A DNA stretch of 64,000 nucleotides from Adiantum capillus-veneris (taxonomy: Eukaryota; Streptophyta; Polypodiopsida; Polypodiales; Pteridaceae), in NCBI GenBank assembly GCA_014529385.2, contig CM043960.1, forward strand, positions 121,044,043-121,108,042, given 5' to 3'. How positions within the stretch are numbered: position 1 is the first letter of the stretch; every line of letters begins with the position of its first letter. The notes beneath the pieces were generated by a model that saw only the letters and a list, made by a program, of their open reading frames with translations, had not been told where the DNA came from and made no database searches. Below, one piece after another: positions 55,936-64,000 of this stretch. Both the position numbers and the translations under genes were made by a program.

Positions 55936-56300
55936 AAAACAAAACAAGTTACAATAGTAGTCATGCTCCCATCGAGCCATGACATCAACCAACATAAGCC
56001 ACATACATTAATTGATAAAGAATGCCACCCTATCACGGTATAAAACCCACATCAAAGGGATAATTAGGTGGGCTTGGGGTTGCCACCAAAAAGAGCCCCC
56101 TGCCACAGTACACCCCTTGATCGCCAAGCCAATACAGGGGAACATATCGTTGTACCGAGAAGTAGCTACATCATTTATTTTTCTTCTCTCTTTCAAGCTA
56201 GTATCATGTCACCAAGATGCCCATCAAATTTAGAAAACATGGAGATGCTATGCGATATGGCATTGGAAACGGGGGGAAAGCATGTAAGCATCAACTTGTA
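55936..56300 (-). mobile_element. Possible LINE 3' tail
   Basis: The minus strand contains GATGTCATGGCTCGATGGGA, followed by GCATGACTA, like GATGTCATGGCTCAACAAGA...GCATGACAA just before the poly-A of the LINE at 29,720. It ends in a TTGTTTTG-rich tract instead of poly-A. Coding content is not recognisable. Confidence 0.4.
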
Positions 56301-56426
56301 ATTTTTGTCATATGTCTTCCCTAGCAAGGGAATATTTTCAAATTGAAAATATGTTCTTCCATAGGAAGGGTGCTACTTTATTAGCACCCCTATTTTTGCA
56401 AGAAAAGGGTGCCCTTCAAGTTCTTT

Positions 56427-56700
56427 TCTTTTTTTTCCATATTCACAATTGTGAGTGGAGAAGTTATATTAACTCTACAGAAAAATGTACAAACTGCCTC
56501 AAGCATAGCTCATGCCTTGAGGGATGAATAGTCCTACAAAGGGGATTTTTGATAGAGAGCATAAGAGGGTTACTAATGATAGGTACAATGATTGTACCAC
56601 CCATGAGCTGGTTTGATCCATGATAGCCTCCGATTTTGACACCAAAAAGGCTAAAAGAAGCAAATTGTCAACACTAATTTCCAATGTTTACTCAGCTTTA
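56427..56700 (-). mobile_element. LINE 3' tail with poly-A
   Basis: The minus-strand end reads AATATAACTTCTCCACTCA, then CAATTGTGAATATGG and a poly-A (T run about 56,428-56,436). This repeats the order of the 29,770-29,819 tail, including the CACAATTGTG palindrome at 56,444-56,453. It is short and 5'-truncated. Confidence 0.6.
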
Positions 56701-57178
56701 TTTGCCATCTAGACCTATGCATACACTTGTTGCCATATTTTGTGTACCCAAATTTGTATCCATTATTGTAAATGCTTGGCTTATTTAGTGGGTCCGCAAT
56801 TTTAATAGCCAAATCATGGAAACTCTCTCCTTGTTTAAAAAGTTAAGCTATAGCCATGTACATTTATGAAAGCCAAAACCTAAGGTCCAAAAAACATGTG
56901 TAATCTTTTTAATTTTAATATAAAAAAAGAGAAAGGGAGAATGGTCGGTTTATGGGAGGTTGCAAGAAACTCTTCTATAACTTTCATGCACTAGTCATTC
57001 CAAACTCTCTTTGATTGGGCACAACTCTCTCTCTACACTTTCTTGCTTCTCTCTATGCTAATTCTTCCTATCTGTGGAGGGAGAGAGTGAGGATGAAGAG
57101 GAGGATAATATTCTTGCATTTCTCTTGTGTGCTCTTGTATAGGGTAGGCTTTCTTGTGTGTGCAAGGCTATGGCCATT

Positions 57179-57179
<1 letters not shown>
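56701..57179. other. Spacer, nothing recognised
   Basis: AT-rich, no gene, no clear repeat besides short CT runs. Confidence 0.5.

Positions 57180-57262
<83 letters not shown>
57180..57262. repeat. (TA)n followed by (GA)n
   Basis: About 50 bp of TA then about 30 bp of GA. Reading frames across it are artefacts. Confidence 0.95.
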
Positions 57263-57263
<1 letters not shown>

Positions 57264-58140
57264 ACGGTCACTCTATGTGTTTCTTGAGAGCAATTATTGC
57301 AATTTTTGTGGCTATGGAGCACTCCAATGCGTATACTTTGCATGCTTGGAGCCCAGATCATTGTATTTCACTGAGCTTGGAAGGTAGTTGTCCATGAAGA
57401 CCGCTCTCACCCTCTCACTCAATGCAAATACCCCAGGCTAACAAGCAAGCAAAGTATATGCTTGAGGCTTGGCCTCTCACCATGAAAGCTGCAAACAAGC
57501 CTCCCATACCAAGAAATCTCCCACACACACTCAAGAAGTCAAAATGTGGCTATGGCACACACAAAATCATCATCCCATCATCCTCGCTCTCTCCCTCACC
57601 TTACATGGATATGGCAAGAAAAAGCACTCACAAGAGAGAAGAAGCAAGAGTTGTGCCAATGCAAGAGAGTTTGAAAGATCCATGAGACAGGTTGATAAAG
57701 GCAGAGAGAGGTTCCAACTTCCTCAACCACCCACCTCCCCTGACTCCTTGCTCCTCTTTACTTTCTTGATACTATAATTTGGAAAGAATTACAACCTTTG
57801 GCTAAGGTCAACTAAGGTCAAAAGACCTTTTATTTGATACTATCTAAATATCCTAAACCCTTCCAATTCGAGAGGTTTGCACATATTTTAGACTTGGCAT
57901 TTACAAATTGTGGACCCGCTTCTATGCCAAGGCAATTTACAAAGCATTTTACAATGAAAAGTTAATCATTTATAAACTTTTGGTAGCCAAGAGGCTAAAA
58001 TCATATCGATGTAGACCATGTACTAGTGACAAAATTGCACGAATTTGGATGTCATCGTTCCTCCTAGACTTGATTGCAAACTGTCCTCAAGAGCATAATT
58101 TGATGAAGAATCTACTTTCAACTTCATATTGTCACTCAAA
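57263..58140. other. Spacer with a short unassigned ORF
   Basis: The plus-strand ORF at 57,908-58,156 (FYAKAIYKAFYNEKLIIYKLLVAKRL, then Cys-Arg pieces) is basic and has no family I recognise. It runs into an LTR fragment at its end, so it is probably not a gene. The remainder is non-coding. Confidence 0.4.
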
Positions 58141-58338
58141 CCACAAAAGAAAATAACCATGGTATATTGATTGATTCAAAGCCTTACATATATATATGTT
58201 TATATATATATATATATATATAGGCATGCACTTTGCCATGCAAACTCCACAACCACTGGAGGTGTAACTGCATGCTATAAAAGCATTTTCCCATGAGCTT
58301 GAACACACTAACACTATCCAGGGCTTGAAAACCCAACA
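58141..58338 (-). mobile_element. Copia-family LTR fragment, minus strand
   Basis: The minus strand starts TGTTGGGTTTTCAAGCCC at 58,338 and matches the plus-strand LTR at 59,770-60,059 for about 190 bp, with a TA microsatellite in the middle (58,188-58,222). It is cut off at about 58,141. Its family resembles the nested Copia LTR at 22,936. Confidence 0.75.
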
Positions 58339-58605
58339 ATCCCCCCCTCAAGCCCAAACTAGACTCCCCACTCTCATGACATAGAGTTTTAGGTTTACTC
58401 TTAACCATGATTTTGTGGTATACTCATAAACCGTGAGTTTTAGGTTCTCTCACAACCAAGGGTTTTGGTATACCCATAACGTGGTACTACGACAATGAAC
58501 CCCCCCTCAAACACATAGGGTGTAGGTCAAAATAGCTACCAGCATATGGAGTTTTTGGTTTTCTTTCAAACCTTAGGGTTTAGGTTTACCCAATAACCTC
58601 ATGAG
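58339..58605 (-). mobile_element. Purine tract and 3' internal region, minus strand
   Basis: On the minus strand a GAGGGGGGGAT tract touches the LTR, as in 24,881-24,890. The preceding non-coding region repeats the order seen at 24,640-24,880 (ACTCACGGTT, GGTTGTGAGAGAACCTAAAA). This is the 3' end of a related element in opposite orientation. Confidence 0.7.
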
Positions 58606-59751
58606 AAGTGGTTACAGCAAGAACTGATGGTCTCTTTGCTGAAGAGCATAAGAAGAATGGAAGGCTGGTTATGCAAGGAAAGAAAGTGGACAGAATGTTT
58701 ACTTTGGATGTAAATGTGCACGAGGCGAATGCTGCCATGTTTGGCGATAGTAGTGGATCTGAGTAGAGTTTGGATGAGGAGTTTGGCATACCCTCTGTGA
58801 AGACTTCGGGTGCAAGAAGAATGCAAGCAGAGAACAAGGCACCTGGAAGTGATCCTAGATCAATCAAGTATGAAGACATTGACTTATGATAGCTATGTAG
58901 CTCGTCATTGTGCATATACGGTGAAGATTATGGAGGAGGTAGAACCCACATGTTTTGAAGATGCTGTCAAAGATGAAAAATGGTGGCAAGCTATGGATTA
59001 AGAGATGGTTGCACTTGATGCAAATGAAACGTGGGAATTGATGCCATTACCAAAAGGTAAAAAGGCAAGTGGATGTAACTGTGTTTACAAAATATATCAT
59101 AATGATGATGGCAGTGTGAGAAAATACAAGGCTAGGCTTGTGGCCAAAGGTTTTGCACAGACTTATGGAATTGATTATGAGGAGACATTCAACCACGTAG
59201 CCAAGAAGGCTATCATTTGTGTGTTTATTGCAGTGGCTACTGCTTTAAAATGGGTGTTGAAGCAAATGGATGTAAAGAATGCATTTTTGAATGGAGACTT
59301 GGAGGAAGTCATGTATATGGAGCAACCACAAGGTTATGCAAATATGAGGCTATGTGACCTTGTATGCAGGTTAAAGGAGGTATTGTATGGGCTGAAGCAA
59401 GCACCTAGAGCTTGGTATGAGAGGATTGTAGCATTCCTCATTTCATTGGGCTTTGAAATGTCTGATGCAAATCATTCATTGTATCTGTGGAAGAATGAGG
59501 CATGAATTGTGGTGATATGCATTTATGTGGATGATTTGATTGTTAGAGGTGATAATGTGGCTGAAGTAGAGGGTGTACAATCTCTGCTTATGCAGGAGTT
59601 TGAGATGAAAGACTTGGAAAATTTACAGTATTTCTTAGGCATTGAAATTATTCGCACAGAAGAGGTTGTATGTATGTCACAAAGGCAATATGCTTTGGAC
59701 ATGTTTCAAAAGTATGGTATGGCTAATTCTAAGCCAATTGCAATGCCTTAG
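58606..59751 (+). pseudogene. Copia pol fragment (RT) in a rearranged element
   Basis: A short pre-integrase piece (GRLVMQGKKVDRMFTLDVN) is joined to RT sequence without an integrase between. RT motifs: EDAVKDEKWWQAMD, ETWELMPLPKGKKA, KARLVAKGFAQTYGIDYEETF, KQMDVKNAFLNGDL, VLYGLKQAPRAWYER and IYVDDLIV (YVDD at about 59,521), ending MANSKPIAMP. Stops occur at 58,999 and 59,502. RNase H is missing: the coding ends within about 20 bp of the plus-strand LTR. Confidence 0.9.
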
Positions 59752-59769
59752 GTCAGAATTTGAACTTGG

Positions 59770-60059
59770 TGTTGGGTTTTCAAGCCCTGGTCCGCGGTTA
59801 GTGTGTTCAAGCCCGTGGGAAAATGCTTTAATAGCATGCAATTACACCTCCAATGTTTGTGGAGTTTGCACGGCAAAGTGTATGCCTGTATATATGTGTG
59901 TGTAAGGCTTTGAATCAATCAACATAGCATGGTTATTTTCTTTTGTGTCAAATACTTCTTTGCTCTCTCTCGCTTTCCCTTGTTGTCTTTGTTTTGCACA
60001 CTCTCAAGCTTGCCATGGATCCTCATCGGCATCATCCACCCTAGCCCATGCCCCTATCA
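59770..60059 (+). mobile_element. Copia-family LTR, plus strand
   Basis: TGTTGGGTTTTCAAGCCC...CCCCTATCA, 290 bp, followed by a PBS-like site. No purine tract precedes it, so it may be a 5' LTR whose internal region to the right was replaced. Confidence 0.75.
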
Positions 60060-60061
60060 AG

Positions 60062-60074
60062 TGGTATAAGAGCC
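60062..60074 (+). promoter_or_regulatory. Degenerate initiator tRNA-Met PBS
   Basis: TGGTATAAGAGCC three bases after the LTR; one mismatch to the usual TGGTATCAGAGC. Confidence 0.7.
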
Positions 60075-60391
60075 TAGGCGTTGTCCTTGGCTGGCGTTGT
60101 TGGGAGAGCATATCAAGATGCCATCGTAAGGTGAGGTTTCTAGCAGGCATAGCCAAAGTGGCAACCTCTTAAAATGCAGCAGGGTGATAGCATGAAAAGG
60201 TGGTGCAAAAATTAGTGTCCATGGCACTTCTTTGTCAGGCATTTATGGATGGTGCTTTAGCACACTTTTGAAGATGTTCTTGTGGGACTATGCTTTATGT
60301 TTATTTTTTTGAAACGTTGGCTCCAACCACTTTAACGATTTCTTGAAATGTATGTTCGTCTACCTTTCATGTGTGCTGCTATAGCTGAGTG

Positions 60392-60397
<6 letters not shown>

Positions 60398-60474
<77 letters not shown>
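60398..60474. repeat. (CT)n microsatellite
   Basis: A CT run of about 77 bp. Confidence 0.95.
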
Positions 60475-60478
<4 letters not shown>

Positions 60479-60556
60479 GCAGGTTGTTCAGCAATCTACC
60501 CTCATCTCTCCTTCTCTTGAAGCAAGCAAGCATGGCTTGCACATCCATATTCCTCA

Positions 60557-61500
60557 ATGACGTCTACGTCCTGGCTTGATGCGAATGCACTCAAAAACTA
60601 CAACCAGTGTGCTCCAACCTTCAAAAGAGCAAGGCTCTTGTCTACTCTGCCCCACGTTGGTGTGGCTCAAATGTGGCAGCAAGACATTCAACAACAACAG
60701 CCTTCTCACTACACTCAAGGTGGATGGCTACCCGTAGATGGAAGCATCAACAGGTTGGGAGAGGAAATTCAGTATAGCAACATTTTTGTGTGGGTGAGAA
60801 CACCTTGGAAGAGGCACTAGCAACATTGGAAGATCCTTCAGCTTGGATTGCAGCCCACATTCGTGGAAGCAACAATTGGACACAACAACATCCTCCAAAT
60901 GATCGCCACATTATCGAGCAACATAATTGCAGACAATGGTTTTGGTTACCATCAGCAAGCTTCAAATCCAATGGGGTGGTCTCACTCATCTCAGGATCAT
61001 GTCGGGGAAAATCCAAGAAATGATGGGATGTCTCCTCATGGTTGCACTGATTACTCAACCACGATTCGCCACCAGGAAGCCACACATATGATGCGACAGT
61101 ATTGGGCCATGATGAAACGAGAGAGTCGTCAAAGAAAAAGAGAACGGGATGCATCATGCTTGTCAACGGCTGAAGATATGAGTATAGTTTGAAAAACAAT
61201 GGTGCTTTGCTGGCAAGAAGCTACAAAAGGCATGAATTGCGAAGCTAAGAAAGTCACCTTTTGATTGCTTCTAGCGAAGCCAGCTTTTCAACTGCTGCAT
61301 TGTGGATTAGAAAAGTCTATACTCTCCAACATACAAGGCATAATCACCAAAGTCAAAGCATCCTTGTCTGAGGAGGAGCTAAAGCTAAAAAGAGCTTTAT
61401 GCATGATGTTGGTGAATAGCGAAGGGGATCCATCAAGGTCTATAAGCAATTCATAGATGGCTAGGTTCACAAGGTTGCATCGATGAAATTTGGAAGCAGC
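60557..61500 (+). pseudogene. Unrecognised coding-like pieces
   Basis: Three plus-strand frames in a row are open: 60,557-60,817 (Gln-rich middle), 60,848-61,189 (GFGYHQQASNPMGWSHSSQ... MMRQYWAMMKRESRQRKRERD) and 61,265-61,453 (QGIITKVKASLSEEELKLKRAL). Composition is protein-like and slightly GC-richer than the flanks, but no family is recognised. They follow the PBS of a Copia LTR, yet do not look like Gag. They may be the N-terminal part of the transposase-like gene at 62,654. Confidence 0.3.
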
Positions 61501-61679
61501 TAATTCACGATTACAGCAGGCTGAAGCAGCAGCATTTCCATTGCAATTATGCCAACGTCAATAGCCTCAAAGTCGGATACGCAAGTGTCCCCAAACAAAA
61601 AGGATGTGTGTCGGAAGCGTCTAGAGCAAAAATCTTACATAAAGCATCCAATACATTTGCTTGACAAGTCCTAGGTATG

Positions 61680-62640
61680 CTTTAAAAGTGCTTGAATTAT
61701 TTTGTTCTCTTGCATGCTCTAGTATAGGTACCATGCGTATAGGTAGTAATTGCATTTAGGTAGTATTATATCGTGTATAATGTTGTATGTGAAGCCCAGA
61801 GGTGTGAACGCTCCAAAAGGCAATCTTTTGGTACTCTTGGAGCACCAATATAAACTCAAATATATTTTACTATCACCATAGCAAGCACCATAGGTATAGT
61901 GTAAACAAACTCTTTAATCACCAATATATACTCATGGATCTCCTAAGATACTTACAACCATGAAGAATGCCTTCACCCTAGGTAGAAGCTAGCATGAGGT
62001 CAAACAAGTACTTCAAGTATACATAAAGGCTAAAAAAGGTGCATTGGGCCAAAGTGCATAGACTAGGTACTTCAGCACTACCAATTTTGCTACATGTACC
62101 TTGTAGAAATATATTACATTGAAGATTACCTAGAGTACCTACATGTAGATGCTAGTAATACTACCATGTCAAAGGGGTTGGTGCTCAAAAGCACCAATGT
62201 AGACTCATAAGTTCTATTAGGGTCCTCTTGGACAATGAATGTACATTTAATGGTAGTTAAAACCACCTTTGTAAACTCATAGGTCCTTTACAACTACGAA
62301 AGTACATACCAGTAGGCTCTCTTGGGCTACTTGGAAGCTTCCAAAATACCTTGAGATTAGGTAGAAGCTAGCATGCGACCACCAGCATGTACCTTTGGAA
62401 TACAAACTCTAGGTACATAGGTACTTTAAATATACTCTCTGAGATACTTATTAAATTATCAATTTCAAGGACTTAGGTACTTTGCAAAAACTAGTACTTC
62501 ATAAAGTGCCATTTACAGTGGCTTAGGTACTTTAGTACCTAACAAAAGGTTTAAAAAGTACCATGTTAGTAGGTAGCATGTTCAAGTTGCAATGACTTTA
62601 ACCTTCTCTTCACAGCCTCAAAGTTTTGATGAGATTTTCT
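61680..62640. repeat. AGGTACTT-rich diverged repeat field
   Basis: The motif (T)AGGTAC(TTT) or its complement occurs many times. Larger blocks repeat too: AGGTAGAAGCTAGCATG at about 61,980 and 62,357, and CACCAATRTA(T/G)ACTCAT at about 61,920 and 62,192. It reads as two to three diverged units of about 300-400 bp. No gene. Confidence 0.6.
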
Positions 62641-62653
62641 TTTCATTGTATAG

Positions 62654-63960
62654 GTGGAATTTTATAGGAGATTCCAAATGCAATATTTACACATCAAGAT
62701 CTCTCTTAGATGTTTTGAGGGATTGAAGCCTTGGTTTGTTGGCAAGTTGAAGGATAGGTACACTTGTTGTTGCATTGCTCACATACAGATGATATACCTC
62801 AAGGATGCATTCAGCCAGATGAGACAAAGCAAGACAGGAGTGCACATTGAAGGGTGTGGCTGCAAGTGTCAAGTGTGCTTCATAGAAGAGGATCTAGGAA
62901 AGTGTGGAGCTATTGCGTACACGCACAATAGCATCAACAAATTGGTTGAGATGGTATTATGTCCAAATCCATATGAGTCTACGTTTCATAAGCTCTCTTG
63001 CTTGAAGGGAGAATGTGATCAATGTGGATCGCAAAGAGTTAGTGCTCAGTCCAAAAGAAGAATCTGAAAATGCATTCCAGGTTTCAATAAAGGTGTTTGA
63101 AGACATTGCATCAGCCCATCAAGAAGGCAAGAAACGCAAGGATCTATTGGTCAAGGAAATGGGATGTGCAGATTTTACATCCTTCCTTAAAAAGCATCTA
63201 ACCACCTACATCAGACACAATTTTATTGCCCTAGACAAAGACTGCATTCAAAGGTTTCCTAGAGAAGTGGTAGTCTCTGTTATAGAATTTTCTGAGAATT
63301 ACTCTTTCAAGGAGCAAAATGAAATCCAATCAATGCATTGGTACTCTTCACAAGTCACAATCTTGGTGCACATCACCTATGTTCAAGACGAGGCTGACAA
63401 GGTGTTGAAGTATATACATTTTTACATCTCTGATGAAAAAGAGCATGACACATTGTTTGTGCAGCATTGCATGCAGTTGCATAGTGTGTGGCTACAAGAG
63501 CAAGGATTCAACTTCTTGAAGTGGCACTAGGTCTGGTCAGACAGGTGTGCTACTCAATTCAAGGAATCCATGCCATTTTTCTTCGTGTCAAGGTATTCCA
63601 GCTTCTCTGATCTCTTGAACATGATATCCAGTTTCTTGTTTTCTCCTAGCCTTTGAGACGTGTATTGATCTAGGTACTACTCTTTGACTAGCATTGAGAT
63701 GCTATGGAGTTTCTTTGCATCGGGCCATGGCAAAGGAGAGCATGATGGGTCCGGTGCAATTGTCAAAAGGCTTTGACACATGAGCAATTGAAACCTGATG
63801 CATGGCACATGAAGTGTGCCAAGGATATGGTTTGTTTCTTGAAACATAAATTTCATGATAAAAACACCCGGTCAGAGGTGACTCGAATTTTTTGGGACGT
63901 CGAAGCGGAAGATGTGACGAGGGAGAGGCAATGGAATTGCAAGCGAGTGGAAGGGTCATG
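62654..63960 (+). pseudogene. Broken transposase-like protein with conserved acidic motifs
   Basis: Three overlapping frames together resemble a protein seen in many plant genomes as transposon-derived. The Cys-rich N-part reads GLKPWFVGKLKDRYTCCC... GCGCKCQVCF... CLKGECDQCG (to 63,067). After a frame change at about 63,050 come FIALDKDCIQRFPREVVVSV, IEFSENYSFKEQNEIQSMHW, VHITYVQDEADKVLKYIHFY and ISDEKEHDTLFVQHC (to 63,530). After a stop come VWSDRCATQFK (about 63,533) and FFASGHGKGEHDGSGA (about 63,710). I infer a DDE/RNase H-like fold from the spaced acidic motifs. The first motif has Glu where I would expect Asp. The family name is uncertain and the gene is dead. Confidence 0.6.
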
Positions 63961-64000
63961 CTCTTTGCATTGTGTGAATGGACACTCTAGGACTGACAAG

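Noticed and set aside
58184-58408. PPR-like string LHGKVHA on the minus strand
   Set aside because: It lies in an LTR shared with 59,770-60,059; chance resemblance.

Overview
The window looks like a piece of a large, transposon-crowded land-plant nuclear genome. Evidence: several classes of plant LTR retrotransposon with plant-type primer-binding sites, a plant L1-type LINE carrying the DUF4283 and zf-RVT domains, a Helitron, PLS-class pentatricopeptide (PPR) gene remnants, and very many long CT/GA, GT/CA, TA and homopolymer tracts. The PPR style and the cysteine-rich transposase-like gene at the right end would fit a fern, lycophyte or bryophyte, but I cannot name the species. I see no clearly intact host gene; nearly every coding stretch is a broken transposon gene or a gene fragment.

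Layout. 1-12,712: head-to-tail array of one gag-only LTR element on the minus strand (internal C, LTR, internal A, LTR, truncated internal B). Both gag copies share a stop inside the zinc knuckle. The left LTR is split by a 2.27-kb insertion made largely of simple repeats. 13,255-16,660: minus-strand LINE (ORF1, endonuclease, start of RT) that has lost its 3' half. 17,115-18,230: 3' tails of related LINEs. 19,056-27,191: a second gag-only LTR element on the plus strand, with a third gag-only element (Copia type, TSD CCATA) nested inside it. 27,198-29,819: two LINE pieces in opposite orientations. 30,434-31,960 and 36,170-36,600: simple repeats and decayed PPR fragments. 33,120-35,390: diverged repeats, a TATA box, an unrecognised 169-codon ORF and a coiled-coil fragment.

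37,620-52,660: a decayed Helitron (N-terminal domain, HUH Rep domain, Pif1-like helicase). Its coding region is separated at 39,165-44,366 by about 5 kb holding a Mutator-like TIR element, an unrecognised gene fragment, a pair of tRNA-derived SINE-like repeats and a possible LRR fragment. It is cut again at 46,433-51,605 by an almost complete Copia element with TSD AAGAG. 53,790-57,262: microsatellites, AT-rich DNA and more LINE tails. 58,141-60,074: a Copia RT fragment between two LTRs of one family in opposite orientation. 60,075-64,000: unrecognised coding-like pieces, a repeat field rich in AGGTACTT, and a broken transposase-like gene with conserved acidic motifs.

The genes form no pathway. 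The window records nested insertion, recombination and microsatellite growth. Its most notable theme is three separate LTR elements that encode Gag but no protease, integrase or reverse transcriptase, so all would depend on enzymes supplied in trans.
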